Shown one piece after another: positions 12,167 to 21,336 of a stretch of 64,000 bases of DNA. A program made the translations under genes and the position numbers. Where the stretch lies: the NCBI RefSeq assembly GCF_013256425.1, contig NZ_CP053904.1, positions 1,116,001 to 1,180,000 on the forward strand, given 5' to 3'. The notes beneath the pieces were generated by a model. It worked only from the letters and a program-made list of their open reading frames with translations, had not been told where the DNA came from and made no database searches. Origin of the DNA: Hymenobacter sp. BRD67. GTDB lineage: Bacteria > Bacteroidota > Bacteroidia > Cytophagales > Hymenobacteraceae. The number at the start of each line of letters is the position of its first letter. The first letter of the stretch is position 1.

Positions 12167-13186
12167 ATGCTTAAACAACTCGACCTTTCGCGCCTGTGGC
12201 TGGCCTTGGGCCTGCTGGTCCTCAGCTTTGTAGTGGGCGTGGCGGGCTTCATGACGCTGGAGCACTACGGCTTTATCGACGCCTTTTACATGACGGTGAT
12301 AACCGCCTCCACGGTGGGCTTTGGGGAGGTGCATCCGCTGTCTGATGTGGGTCGATTATTCACCTCTTTTTATATATTATTTAACTTGTTGATAGTGGCC
12401 TACCTCGTGTCGGTGCTCACTACCTATATTTTTGATGGCGAGCTGCGCCACCTTTTTCGCATGATTCGCACCGACCAGGAAATCAAGAGCTTTCGTGACC
12501 ACGTCATTGTCTGCGGCTTCGGGCGCAATGGCTTCAAGGCCTACGACGAGCTGCGCCACAGCGGCACCCGTGCCGTGGTAGTGGAGCAAAGCCAGGAGCT
12601 GCTGACGGCGGCCAACAACGCCATCGGCCACCGGATTCCGGCCGTGTTTGGCGATGCCACCAGTGAGGGCGCCCTGCGCCAGGCCGGCATCGAGCATGCG
12701 CGCGCCCTCATTACGGCCCTGCCCAAAGACGCCGACAACGTGTTTGTGGCGCTCACTGCCCGCGAGCTGAACCCCAACGTGCTCATTATTGCCCGCGCCA
12801 GCGCCCGCAGCAGCGTCAGCAAGCTCATTTCGGCCGGCGCCAACTCGGTGGTGATGCCCGATGAAATCGGCGGCTCCCATATGGCCAACCTCGTCATCCG
12901 GCCCGAAGTAATTCGCTTTCTGGACATGATTTCGGGCCTCGACCCCAACAAGCTGCGCCTCGAAGAGCTGTCGTTTGGCGAGCTTAAGCCCAGCCTGCGC
13001 GGCCAGAGCATCCGGGAGCTCGACGTGCGCTCGCGCAGCGGAGCCACCGTGATTGCCCTGCGCCGGGGCGAAAGCGGCGAGCTGGAAGTAAGCCCCGCCG
13101 CCGACTACCGCCCCGTGGCCGGCGATGTACTGCTGGTGCTCGGCAACGAAACCCAGATTCAGGCGGTGCATCAGCAGTTTAAATAA
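12167..13186 (+). CDS. Potassium channel with TrkA-N/TrkA-C (RCK) domains
   Basis: A two-helix ion channel of about 339 residues. The first membrane helix is LWLALGLLVLSFVVGVAGFM; the pore loop carries the K+ selectivity filter as TVGFGEVH; the second helix is FYILFNLLIVAYLVSVLTTYIF. A cytoplasmic RCK domain follows with the Rossmann nucleotide motif GFGRNG and a C-terminal TrkA-C segment ending in VLGNETQIQAVHQQF. This is the MthK/Kch layout, gated by ligand binding to the RCK part. The ATG at 12167 (MLKQLDLSRLW) is chosen because the upstream codons overlap the hairpin at 12095-12142. Confidence 0.9.
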   Translation: MLKQLDLSRLWLALGLLVLSFVVGVAGFMTLEHYGFIDAFYMTVITASTVGFGEVHPLSDVGRLFTSFYILFNLLIVAYLVSVLTTYIFDGELRHLFRMIRTDQEIKSFRDHVIVCGFGRNGFKAYDELRHSGTRAVVVEQSQELLTAANNAIGHRIPAVFGDATSEGALRQAGIEHARALITALPKDADNVFVALTARELNPNVLIIARASARSSVSKLISAGANSVVMPDEIGGSHMANLVIRPEVIRFLDMISGLDPNKLRLEELSFGELKPSLRGQSIRELDVRSRSGATVIALRRGESGELEVSPAADYRPVAGDVLLVLGNETQIQAVHQQFK

Positions 13187-13228
13187 GCTGAGCAGTGGCC
13201 GCTGCGGCAAAATAATGAGTTAGTAGGA

Positions 13229-14392
13229 ATGCAGATAGCCGTTACCACCCGTTTTTTATTGCCCGGCGGCCAGCTCGAGGGCCTGGGCCGCTTCACGGCC
13301 GAAACCTTGCGGCAGCTGGTGCAGCAGCAGCCCGAGTGCACGTTTCACTTTCTTTTTGACCGGGCCTATGACCCGGCCTATCTGTTTGGGCCCAACGTAG
13401 TGCCGCACGTGCTGCACCCCCCGGCGCGGCACCCGCTCCTGATGATAGCCTGGTACGAAGGCGCCGTGGCCTGGTGGCTGCGGCAGCACCGCCCGGCGGC
13501 GCTGCTCTCGCCCGAGGGCTTTACGGTGCTGGGTACCAGCGTACCGCGCGTGATGGTGCTCCACGACCTGGCCTACATTCATCGGCCCGCCGACATGCAC
13601 GCCCTGATACGGCGCTACTATGCCTACTTTATTCCGCGCTTTGCCCGCGCCGTGGAGCAGCTGGTGGCCGTGTCGGAAGCCACGCGGGAGGATATTGCGC
13701 GGCAGTATGGCGTAGCAGCCAGTGGCATCAAGGTAGCTTACAACGCCCCGGCCGCGCATTTTCAGCCGCAGTCGGCCGAAGCGCAAGGAGCAGTGCGGGA
13801 CAGGTTTAGCCAGGGGCAGCCATATTTTTTGTTTGTGGGGGCGCTGCACCAGCGAAAAAACCTGGGCAACCTGCTGCGGGCGTTTGCGCTATTTAAGGCG
13901 CAGGCCGGAGAAAGCGACCCCACCAAGCTGCTGATTGTGGGGCGCGAGGCGTGGCGGGCCGGACCTATTTTCGCGGCTTATAAAAGCCTGCCCCCGGCCG
14001 TGCAGGCGGCCGTGGACTTCACAGGCCGGGTAGGCGAGCCCGAGCTGGCCGGCTTGTATGCCGCCGCGCTGGCTACCGTGTATGTGCCTTTCTTTGAAGG
14101 GTTTGGCTTGCCGGTGGTGGAGGCGCAGGCCAGCGGCTGCCCGGTAGTTACCTCCACGGTATCGTCGCTGCCCGAGGTGGCTGGCGGCCCCGGCAGCGCC
14201 CTGCTCTGCGACCCTGCCCAGCCCGCCGAGATAGCTGCGGCCCTCACGCAGCTAAGCCGCGACGCGGCCCTGCGCGCCCGGCTGCAAGCCGCCGGCCTGG
14301 CCAACGCAGCCCGCTTTTCGTGGGCCCGCAGTGCCGACGTGCTGTGGCAGGCCGTGCAGCAAGCCATTCAAACGATGCCCACGCCAGCGTAG
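13229..14392 (+). CDS. Glycosyltransferase family 4 (GT-B fold)
   Basis: A 387-residue GT-B glycosyltransferase, probably for envelope or exopolysaccharide. The N-terminal half has VMVLHDLAYIHRP and VAVSEATREDIARQYG, typical of the mannosyltransferase-like GT4 group. The C-terminal donor-binding half has FLFVGALHQRKNLGNLLRAF and the E-x7-E motif in PFFEGFGLPVVEAQASGCPVV. It is the first of three consecutive glycosyltransferase genes on this strand, with a gap of 22 bases to the second. Sugar donor and acceptor cannot be read from sequence. Confidence 0.9.
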   Translation: MQIAVTTRFLLPGGQLEGLGRFTAETLRQLVQQQPECTFHFLFDRAYDPAYLFGPNVVPHVLHPPARHPLLMIAWYEGAVAWWLRQHRPAALLSPEGFTVLGTSVPRVMVLHDLAYIHRPADMHALIRRYYAYFIPRFARAVEQLVAVSEATREDIARQYGVAASGIKVAYNAPAAHFQPQSAEAQGAVRDRFSQGQPYFLFVGALHQRKNLGNLLRAFALFKAQAGESDPTKLLIVGREAWRAGPIFAAYKSLPPAVQAAVDFTGRVGEPELAGLYAAALATVYVPFFEGFGLPVVEAQASGCPVVTSTVSSLPEVAGGPGSALLCDPAQPAEIAAALTQLSRDAALRARLQAAGLANAARFSWARSADVLWQAVQQAIQTMPTPA

Positions 14393-14400
14393 GCCAGGCG

Positions 14401-14408
14401 TATCTTTG
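14401..14408 (+). promoter_or_regulatory. TATCTTTG promoter box
   Basis: TATCTTTG matches TAnnTTTG and lies 6 bases before the ATG at 14415. If used, the second glycosyltransferase mRNA would be leaderless or nearly so. Confidence 0.45.
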
Positions 14409-14414
14409 CCGCTA

Positions 14415-15677
14415 ATGCACATTCTGCAACTTTGTCCGCGCGTTCCGTATCCGCCGCACGATGGCGGGGCGATTGCCATGTACGAAACGGCCCGCGGACT
14501 GGCCCAGGCCGGGCACCGGGTAACGGTGCTGGCTGCTAACACCCCCAAGCACTACCAGCCCGCCGATGCGCTGGCCCATCTGGGGCCCAATGTGCGCCTG
14601 GTAGTGGTAGACGTGGACACGCGAATCCGGCCGCTGGTAGCCCTCAAAAACCTGCTTTTTAGCCGGCAGCCTTATAATATCGAGCGGTTTGTCAGCCCCG
14701 ATTTGCTGGCCGGGCTGCTCGAAGTTCTGCGACAAGAGAGTGTTGATATCATCCAGTTTGAGGGCACGCAGGTAGCGCCCTACCTCGGGCTGTTGCACCA
14801 GGCCGCTGCCGACACTCAGCTACGTCTGCCCCCACTGGTTTTGCGGGCGCATAATATAGAATATACTATCTGGCAGATGCTGGCCGCCCGGGCCGGCAAT
14901 CCACTAAAAAAATGGTACTTACAGGAGCTGTCTGGCCGGCTGGCGCAGTACGAGCGGGCCGAGCTGCCGCGCTTTAGCGCCGTAGCGGCCATCACCGAGC
15001 AGGATGCCCAGCGCCTGCGCAGCATGGGGTGTGAGGCCCCGATTACATTTATTCCGGCCAGCTTCGACCTCAGCCGCTGGCAGCCGGCTGCTGCGCCGCC
15101 CCAGCCGCGCACGCTCTTTGTCATCGGCTCGCTCAACTGGCTGCCCAACCTCGAAGGCCTCGACTGGTTTTTGCGGGAAGTATGGCCCCAGGCCCACGCC
15201 GAGCTGCCCGAACTGGAGCTGCACATTGCCGGCTCGCATCCGCCGGCCACCCTGGTCGGGCGGGCGCCGGGGCAGGATAATGTCTATGTGCATGGCTTCG
15301 TGGCGTCGGCCGCGGCCTTTATGCAGCACTACGAGCTGATGCTGGTGCCGCTGCTCAGCGGCGGCGGCATGCGCGTAAAGCTGGTTGAAGGCCTGGCGCT
15401 GGGCAAGCCCGTGCTCAGCACCACGCTGGGAGCCGAGGGCATTGCGGCGCGCAACGACGAAAATATGCTGCTGCGCGATGGCGCCGCCGCCTGGCAGCAG
15501 GCCCTACGCGACTATTACCACGGCCGGCTGCCGCTGGCGGCGCTCGGCCGCGAAGCTGCCCGCACGGCCCACGCCGAATACGACACCTGCCAGGTAACGC
15601 AGCGCCTGACCGACCTCTACCGCCAGGTGCTGGGCCCGCCCGTGCGGCCCGGCACGCTGGCTGCTACGCCGCAGTAA
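14415..15677 (+). CDS. Glycosyltransferase family 4
   Basis: About 420 residues. The N-terminus MHILQLCPRVPYPPHDGGAI is the acceptor-side start of a GT4 enzyme; LRAHNIEYTIWQ is also typical. The donor half has LFVIGSLNWLPNLEGLDWFL, then VYVHGFVASAAAFMQHYELMLVPLLSGGGMRVKLVEGLALGKPVLSTTLGAEGI with the conserved Glu in KLVEGLALGKP. The ATG at 14415 is chosen over a frame that extends into the preceding gene, because the domain starts there and a promoter-like box precedes it. Only 4 bases separate it from the third glycosyltransferase, so the two are co-transcribed. Confidence 0.9.
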   Translation: MHILQLCPRVPYPPHDGGAIAMYETARGLAQAGHRVTVLAANTPKHYQPADALAHLGPNVRLVVVDVDTRIRPLVALKNLLFSRQPYNIERFVSPDLLAGLLEVLRQESVDIIQFEGTQVAPYLGLLHQAAADTQLRLPPLVLRAHNIEYTIWQMLAARAGNPLKKWYLQELSGRLAQYERAELPRFSAVAAITEQDAQRLRSMGCEAPITFIPASFDLSRWQPAAAPPQPRTLFVIGSLNWLPNLEGLDWFLREVWPQAHAELPELELHIAGSHPPATLVGRAPGQDNVYVHGFVASAAAFMQHYELMLVPLLSGGGMRVKLVEGLALGKPVLSTTLGAEGIAARNDENMLLRDGAAAWQQALRDYYHGRLPLAALGREAARTAHAEYDTCQVTQRLTDLYRQVLGPPVRPGTLAATPQ

Positions 15678-15681
15678 CGCT

Positions 15682-16869
15682 ATGCGCCTACTTGTACTGC
15701 TTTCGCGCTTTCCGTATCCGCTCGACAAGGGCGACAAGCTGCGGGCGTTTCACCAGCTGCGCTACCTGGCTGCTCAGGGCCACACAATCTGCCTGCTGGC
15801 CCTCAGCGATGAAGTGGTGCCCGATGCCGCACTGGCGGCCGTGCGCCCGCTGTGCCGGGGTGGGCTGCAGGTGCACCGGCTGGGCCGGCTGGCGCGGGGC
15901 CGGGGGCTGGCGCAGGCTCTGGCCATTGCCGGGCGGCCCTTGCAAGTGGGCTACTTTTACGAAGCCGGTGCGCAGCGCCTGGTAGATAAGCTGCTGGCTG
16001 ATTTTCGGCCCGACCATGTGTACTGCCAGCTCATCCGGATGGCCGAATACCTGCGCCCCCACGCCGGCCGGGTAGCCATGACCCTCGATTACATGGACGT
16101 ATTCTCGGCCGGGGTGGCCCGGCGCCTGGCTACGGCCCCGGCCTGGCAGCGCCCGGCACTGGCCCTGGAAGCCCGCCGGCTGGCGGCTTACGAAGCCGAG
16201 GCGTTTGGCTGGTTTCGGCACCATACCATTATCAGCGACCAGGACCGCCAGCTTATCCGGCACCCGCAGCACCAGCAGATTACGGTGGTGCCTAATGGCA
16301 TTGCGCTCGACTACTTTCAGCCCCGGCCGCCGGCTGCCAAAACCCACGACCTGCTCTTTTGCGGCAACATGGGCTACTATCCTAATGTAGACGCTGCCTG
16401 CTTTCTGGCCGATGACATTTTGCCCCTCGTGCAGCAACGCCACCCCGGCGCCCGGCTGTTGGTAGCCGGTACCACGCCCGCGCCCAGGGTGCAGGCGCTG
16501 GCCCGCCGCCCCGGCGTGGAAGTGAGCGGCTGGCTGCCCGATATCCGCACCGCCTACGCCCAGGCGCGGGTATTTGTAGCGCCGATGCGCGTGGGCACGG
16601 GCCTCCAAAACAAGCTACTCGAAGCCATGGCCATGCAGCTGCCCTGCGTGACTACCCCACTGGCCAACAATGCCTTGCGCGGAGAGCCGGGCCGGCAGCT
16701 GCTCGTGGCCGAAGGTGCGCCGGCCCTGGCCGATGCCCTAAGCAGCCTGCTGGCCGATGAGCCGGCCGCTGCCCGGCTTGCCGCCGCCGGGCGCACCTTT
16801 GTAGCCGAAACCTACGACTGGGCCGCGGCCACACGACAGCTTGAGAACTTGTTTCGGGATAATTGTTAA
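15682..16869 (+). CDS. Glycosyltransferase family 4
   Basis: A 395-residue GT4 enzyme. RFPYPLDKGDKLRAFHQLRYLA resembles the start of the sugar transferases linked to PEP-CTERM/exosortase loci, but no exosortase gene is visible here, so only the general family is claimed. The donor half has LLFCGNMGYYPNVDAACFLADDILP and the conserved Glu in GTGLQNKLLEAMAMQLPCVTT. It is the last gene of the three-gene run. A decayed palindromic repeat follows it. Confidence 0.9.
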   Translation: MRLLVLLSRFPYPLDKGDKLRAFHQLRYLAAQGHTICLLALSDEVVPDAALAAVRPLCRGGLQVHRLGRLARGRGLAQALAIAGRPLQVGYFYEAGAQRLVDKLLADFRPDHVYCQLIRMAEYLRPHAGRVAMTLDYMDVFSAGVARRLATAPAWQRPALALEARRLAAYEAEAFGWFRHHTIISDQDRQLIRHPQHQQITVVPNGIALDYFQPRPPAAKTHDLLFCGNMGYYPNVDAACFLADDILPLVQQRHPGARLLVAGTTPAPRVQALARRPGVEVSGWLPDIRTAYAQARVFVAPMRVGTGLQNKLLEAMAMQLPCVTTPLANNALRGEPGRQLLVAEGAPALADALSSLLADEPAAARLAAAGRTFVAETYDWAAATRQLENLFRDNC

Positions 16870-16885
16870 GCACCTAGAATTTTAT

Positions 16886-16930
16886 AGAACGTTATGCCTC
16901 ATCGGGCGTCCGCTTACTGAAGCATGACGT
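16886..16930. repeat. Degenerate member of repeat family A
   Basis: ACGTTATGC near the left end pairs with GCATGACGT at 16922-16930 with one mismatch. The interior (GGGCGTCCGCTT) matches the arm of the 47-base palindrome at 5134. A run of eight Ts follows shortly after, so it may also terminate the glycosyltransferase operon. Confidence 0.65.
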
Positions 16931-16952
16931 GCGGGTTTTTTTTGCGAATACC

Positions 16953-18176
16953 ATGCTAGACACCATTGAATCGGCCATCGAAGACATTCGCGCCGGCAAG
17001 GTCATTATCGTTGTCGACGACGAAGACCGCGAAAACGAGGGCGATTTCATCTGCGCGGCCCGCTCGGCCACGCCCGAGGTTATCAATTTTATGGCCACCC
17101 ACGGCCGCGGCCTCGTGTGCGCCCCCCTCACCGCTGAGCGCTGCGACGAGCTGGGCCTCGACCTGATGGTGGGCCGCAACACGGCCCTGCACGCCACGCC
17201 CTTCACAGTAAGCGTCGATTTGCTGACCAACGGCGTGACCACCGGCATCTCGGCTTCCGACCGCTCCAAGACCATCCTGGCCCTTATCGACCCGGCAACG
17301 AAGGCGGAGGATTTGGGTAAGCCCGGCCATATATTTCCGCTCAAAGCCCGCAAGGAAGGGGTGCTGCGCCGTGCCGGCCATACCGAGGCTGCGGTCGATT
17401 TGGCGCGCCTGGCGGGCTTCGAGCCGGCCGGCGTGCTGGTCGAGATTTTGAAGGAAGACGGGGAGATGGCCCGCCTGCCCGACCTGCGCCTCGTAGCCGA
17501 GCAGTGGGGGCTGAAGCTGATTTCGGTGCAGGACCTCATCAAGTACCGCCTGGCCCAGGAAAGCCTTATTCAGCGCGAAATCACGGTGAAGATGCCCACC
17601 CAGTTTGGCGACTTCGACCTCTATGCCTACACGCAGCGCTCCAATGGGGTGCAGCATCTGGCGTTGGTAAAAGGGGATATTTCCGGCCCGGAGCCGGTGC
17701 TGGTGCGCGTGCACAGCTCGTGCATTACCGGCGATATCTTCGGCTCGTGCCGCTGCGACTGCGGCCCGCAGCTGCACAAGGCTATGCAGCAGATTGACCG
17801 GGAGGGCCGCGGGGCCATCATCTACATGAACCAGGAAGGCCGCGGCATTGGGCTGCTCAATAAGCTGAAAGCCTACAAGCTGCAGGAGGCCGGCCGCGAT
17901 ACCGTGCAAGCCAACGAAGACCTGGGTTTCCGGGGCGACGAGCGCGACTACGGCGTGGGCGCGGCTATTTTGCGCGACCTTGGCATCCGGCAGATGCGCC
18001 TGCTCACCAACAACCCCAAAAAGCGCACCGGCCTGCTCGGCTACGGCCTCGAAGTAACCGAAACCGTACCCATCGAAATTGTGCCCAACAAGCACAACCA
18101 GAGCTACCTCACCACCAAGCGCGATAAAATGGGGCACGATATTCTGCAGAAGATGGCGCCCGATACGGCCGCATAA
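16953..18176 (+). CDS. ribBA: Bifunctional 3,4-dihydroxy-2-butanone-4-phosphate synthase / GTP cyclohydrolase II
   Basis: Catalyses the two entry reactions of riboflavin synthesis, one from ribulose-5-phosphate (RibB part) and one from GTP (RibA part). The RibB domain spans about residues 1-200, with [11 protein letters not shown] and [10 protein letters not shown] as the metal/substrate segments. The RibA domain follows, with the zinc site in [18 protein letters not shown] and [13 protein letters not shown]. The length of about 407 residues fits the fused enzyme. The ATG at 16953 (MLDTIESAI) begins the conserved domain. A strong terminator follows at 18197. No FMN riboswitch was recognised upstream. 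Confidence 0.95.
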   Translation: MLDTIESAIEDIRAGKVIIVVDDEDRENEGDFICAARSATPEVINFMATHGRGLVCAPLTAERCDELGLDLMVGRNTALHATPFTVSVDLLTNGVTTGISASDRSKTILALIDPATKAEDLGKPGHIFPLKARKEGVLRRAGHTEAAVDLARLAGFEPAGVLVEILKEDGEMARLPDLRLVAEQWGLKLISVQDLIKYRLAQESLIQREITVKMPTQFGDFDLYAYTQRSNGVQHLALVKGDISGPEPVLVRVHSSCITGDIFGSCRCDCGPQLHKAMQQIDREGRGAIIYMNQEGRGIGLLNKLKAYKLQEAGRDTVQANEDLGFRGDERDYGVGAAILRDLGIRQMRLLTNNPKKRTGLLGYGLEVTETVPIEIVPNKHNQSYLTTKRDKMGHDILQKMAPDTAA

Positions 18177-18196
18177 ATATAGTAAATTATTAATAT

Positions 18197-18232
18197 AAAA
18201 GCCCCGGCGCTGGTAAGGCGTCCGGGGCTTTT
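18197..18232 (+). terminator. Rho-independent terminator after ribBA
   Basis: AAAAGCCCCGG (18197-18207) pairs with CCGGGGCTTTT (18222-18232). The A- and T-runs on either side allow it to act in both directions between convergent ribBA and the M14 peptidase gene. Confidence 0.85.
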
Positions 18233-18271
18233 TGCTGCTGGCAGGTGTACCGGCCTGGCAGGCGCAGGCAT

Positions 18272-20032
18272 CTACCGGGGTACTGCGCCCAGCCAGCGCA
18301 GCACCGGGTAGCGGCGGTAGCCGGCCTCGGCGTAGGGCGAGTGCTGGTACACCCACTCCAGCTGCGCCGGGCCGCTGGCGGCTAGGGCGGCATCGGTCTT
18401 TTTAGCGGCTTCCAGCTGCTGGCGCACGGCGGGGTTCCGGGCTAGAAACTCGGCCGCCAGGTCTTCGAATACATAGTCGGAATAATGCTCTTTCTGCTGC
18501 AGGATGCTATCGAAAAAGCCCCAGGCGAAGAAGGAGTCGGTGGCCTGCGGCTCCAGGGCCTGCACGAGGTAGCGGGCGGCCGGGCCTTGCTCGGCCAGCA
18601 CGGCCAGGTAGTCGCCGGCGGCCAGCGTTGCGTGAGGCTCCGGGGTAGTCAGCAGCCTCACCTGGCTGTGCAGGTAGTGGCCCTCGTAGGGCCGGGGGGT
18701 AGTTTTAAAATCGCCGATAGTATACACCTCGGCCGGCCCGGTAAGGGGCTGCGCGAGAGGGTGCAGCACTACGCCGTTGCGGCGCAGGTTTTCGACCGCT
18801 TCGCCCCAGGCGGCCGGAATGACATAGGCCACCGGCGCGGTGGCCGTAGCCGTAGCGCGGGCCGTGTTGTAGTACTTCACTGGCCGGACGTAGGGCCGGG
18901 TGCGGTCATAATACAGGCGCGGCTGCCCGCTCACGGCGCTGGGCTTGTGCCCCGCCTCGTAGCCCCTGAACTGCACCGTAGTGGTGGCCGTGTCGGTGAG
19001 CGCCCAGGCCAGCGGAAACTGCGTTTGGGCGGCCAGCGCCCGGTCGGCCTCAGCGCGGGCGGCGAGCAGGGCGGGTGCCTGGGCGGCCACGGTTTCGAGG
19101 TAAGTGAGCAGCAGGTCGTAGGTGGCCTGCACGCGCGGGCCAAACGCCTTCAGCATGTGCGTTTCGGGCATGAAGCCGATGGTGTTGAACAAGGCCGCGT
19201 AGCCGGTAGAGTAGCGCGGACTTTCCAGGAAGGCGCGCAGGCCGCTCTCGGGTGTTTCGCCCTCAAAGTCGACGTAGGGCGTCATGGGCCACTTTTTCTG
19301 GTCCATGCCCTGGTACAAGGCCGGCAGCAGCTTGTCTTGCAGATAGGCGCCCAGCACCGGCCCCAGCTTATCGGGCTGAGTCGGAATGAGCGTCATGGTG
19401 TACTGGTAGTCGGCCCCGTTGGAAGTATGCGTTTCCACGAATAGCTCGGGCCGCCACTTGCCAAACAGCGCCGCAAACGAGCGCGCATTGCGCGAGTCCT
19501 GCTTTACGTAGTCGCGGTTGAGGTCGAGGTGCCGGGCATTGCCCCGGAAGCCGTATGCCTGCGGCCCGTTCTGGTTCACGCGGGTAGTGGAGTTGCGGTT
19601 GAGCATCCCATCCACGTTGTACACCGGCACGATGACGACCGTAACCTTGCCGAGCAGTGCCAGAAAACGCTGCTCGCGCAGCAGGTTGCGGGCCAGCATC
19701 ATGCTGGCGTCGATGCCCTCGGGCTCGCCGGGGTGAATGCCGTTTTGGATGAACAGCACCGGCCGGCCCTTGGCCCGGCTGGCGGCCGGCTCAAAGGTGC
19801 CATCGGCCGAAAGCACGACCTCGTGCAGGGGCTGGCCGCTGTCGGTGGGGCCAGCCTCGCGCAGCTGCATGGTAGCCGGGTAGGCGGCGGCCAGCTCTTT
19901 ATAAAAGCCGATGCACTCGGCATAGGTGGCGGTGGTGTTGTGCTGCGGGTCGCGCTCGAAGGGCGTACTGAAACGCGGGGCGGGGGCGGCGGTCATGAGC
20001 GAGGTAGCGAGTAGGAGGGAGGCCAAGAACAT
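18272..20032 (-). CDS. M14 family zinc carboxypeptidase, secreted
   Basis: A 586-residue secreted metallopeptidase. A signal peptide (MFLASLLLATSLMTAAPA) precedes the catalytic domain. Zinc ligands are visible as HxxE in NGIHPGEPEG and a later His in FVETHTSNGADY; DLNRDYVKQDSRNAR is the conserved substrate-carboxylate region. The C-terminal 250 residues are a family-specific extension without a motif I can name. It is the second M14 enzyme in the window, unlike the one at 1-647 outside the active-site region. The promoter region is shared with divergent surE. Confidence 0.9.
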   Translation of the reverse strand: MFLASLLLATSLMTAAPAPRFSTPFERDPQHNTTATYAECIGFYKELAAAYPATMQLREAGPTDSGQPLHEVVLSADGTFEPAASRAKGRPVLFIQNGIHPGEPEGIDASMMLARNLLREQRFLALLGKVTVVIVPVYNVDGMLNRNSTTRVNQNGPQAYGFRGNARHLDLNRDYVKQDSRNARSFAALFGKWRPELFVETHTSNGADYQYTMTLIPTQPDKLGPVLGAYLQDKLLPALYQGMDQKKWPMTPYVDFEGETPESGLRAFLESPRYSTGYAALFNTIGFMPETHMLKAFGPRVQATYDLLLTYLETVAAQAPALLAARAEADRALAAQTQFPLAWALTDTATTTVQFRGYEAGHKPSAVSGQPRLYYDRTRPYVRPVKYYNTARATATATAPVAYVIPAAWGEAVENLRRNGVVLHPLAQPLTGPAEVYTIGDFKTTPRPYEGHYLHSQVRLLTTPEPHATLAAGDYLAVLAEQGPAARYLVQALEPQATDSFFAWGFFDSILQQKEHYSDYVFEDLAAEFLARNPAVRQQLEAAKKTDAALAASGPAQLEWVYQHSPYAEAGYRRYPVLRWLGAVPR

Positions 20033-20036
20033 AGGG

Positions 20037-20050
20037 CGAAGGTACCTTTG
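20037..20050. promoter_or_regulatory. Overlapping divergent promoter boxes around GGTACC
   Basis: The plus strand reads TACCTTTG at 20043-20050 (for surE, ATG at 20110). The minus strand reads TACCTTCG at 20037-20044 (for the M14 peptidase, ATG at 20032). Both match TAnnTTTG closely, and they share the palindromic GGTACC, so the two promoters probably compete. Confidence 0.6.
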
Positions 20051-20109
20051 CCGGCCGTGAGCGGCACCGACTGTGGTCGGTGCCCGGCCAAATTCCCTTT
20101 TCCCGCTTT

Positions 20110-20964
20110 ATGTCTTCCCGCCCCCTCATCCTTATCTCCAACGACGACAGCCTGACGGCGCCCGGCATTGCGCACCTGGTGCGCCTCATGCGCGAGCTAA
20201 GCGCTGAAATAGTGGTGGTGGCTCCGGCCAGCCCGCAGTCGGGCATGGGCCATGCCATTACTATCGGCCACCCGCTGCGGCTCGACAAATCAACCCTTTT
20301 CGGCTCCGATGTGGAAGCCTATGCCTGCACCGGTACGCCGGCCGATTGTGTAAAAATAGCAAAGCACTATATACTGAAAGACCGACGGCCCGACCTCGTA
20401 GTGTCGGGCATCAACCACGGCTCCAACTCGTCGGTGAACGTGCTGTACTCGGGCACTATGTCGGCGGCCATCGAGGCGGCCATTGAAGGGCTGCCGGCCA
20501 TTGGCTTTTCACTCTGCGAATACGGTGATGACGCCGACTTTTCGCACGTGGGCCCCTGGGTGCTGGAGGTGTGCCGACAGGCGCTGGCGCACGGCGTTCC
20601 GGCCGGCACGGCGCTGAACGTGAATATTCCCAAAAATTCGGCCGGGCCAATTCAGGGCATCCGGCTGGCGCGCCAGGCCCGCGCCAAGTGGCAGGAGAGC
20701 TTTGAGCAGCGCCACGACCCCTACCGCCGCCCTTATTACTGGCTGCTGGGCGAGTTTGTGAACCAGGACCTGGGCCTCGACACCGACGAAGCTGCTCTGG
20801 CCGAAGGGTTTGTGTCGGTAGTGCCCTGTCAGTTTGACCTTACCAGCTACTCCGGCCTGGCGGCCATGGCTCAGGGCTGGCAGGTCGCGTTGCCTGCCAG
20901 CAGTGCCGCTGCGGCGCCCCCGCAACCCGTGCCGGGTGAGGATTACGGCCCCGCCACCCGGTAG
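20110..20964 (+). CDS. surE: 5'/3'-nucleotidase SurE
   Basis: Survival protein SurE, a metal-dependent phosphatase acting on nucleoside monophosphates. Signature segments are the N-terminal ILISNDDSLTAPGI (metal-binding ND-D), VVAPASPQSGMGHAIT, CTGTPADCVK and VVSGINHGSNSSVNVLYSGTMSAAIEA. The length of about 284 residues is slightly above the family norm because of an Ala/Pro-rich tail after WQVALPASS. The ATG at 20110 is chosen since the conserved strand begins there and a TACCTTTG box lies 60 bases upstream. Confidence 0.95.
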   Translation: MSSRPLILISNDDSLTAPGIAHLVRLMRELSAEIVVVAPASPQSGMGHAITIGHPLRLDKSTLFGSDVEAYACTGTPADCVKIAKHYILKDRRPDLVVSGINHGSNSSVNVLYSGTMSAAIEAAIEGLPAIGFSLCEYGDDADFSHVGPWVLEVCRQALAHGVPAGTALNVNIPKNSAGPIQGIRLARQARAKWQESFEQRHDPYRRPYYWLLGEFVNQDLGLDTDEAALAEGFVSVVPCQFDLTSYSGLAAMAQGWQVALPASSAAAAPPQPVPGEDYGPATR

Positions 20965-20993
20965 GGCAGCGGGAGAGCAGGCCGACGAGCAGG

Positions 20994-21242
20994 CTATACT
21001 GGGCTGTGCTCGGTATGGAATGCGCTTCGGCTTTCCTTCCTCTTCGCATATCTCACGGCCCGCACCAGCTTGTGCTGCTGGGCTGCATACGGCGTGCGCA
21101 GCACGCGCACGGGCAGCAGCTTGGGCGTGAGAGGTAGCGTACCGCCCGTGAGGTAGTGGGGGCGTTGGTGCGCGCCGTGCCCGGCTGGTGGCAGCAACAG
21201 CACCAACAGCAGCAGACTTAGCAGGAGCGCCGGCGTTTTCAT
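20994..21242 (-). CDS. Small secreted protein, unknown function
   Basis: An 82-residue frame beginning with a clear signal peptide (MKTPALLLSLLLLVLLLPPAGHGA) and a basic, Tyr/Arg-containing mature part of about 58 residues. I recognise no family. It stands between surE (convergent) and corA (same strand, about 95 bases upstream). The well-formed signal sequence and the space it fills support it being real. Confidence 0.5.
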   Translation of the reverse strand: MKTPALLLSLLLLVLLLPPAGHGAHQRPHYLTGGTLPLTPKLLPVRVLRTPYAAQQHKLVRAVRYAKRKESRSAFHTEHSPV

Positions 21243-21336
21243 AGAGTATTCAGTTTATACTCCAAGTTGGCGCGCAACCAGTGAATGATGCATGAATACA
21301 GGCAGTTGACTCTGGCTGGCCCGCCAGCGTACGCGG

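Noticed and set aside
16956..18356. A 466-codon minus-strand frame over ribBA
   Set aside because: ribBA has all motifs in its own frame; the opposite frame has none and runs through the terminator at 18197.
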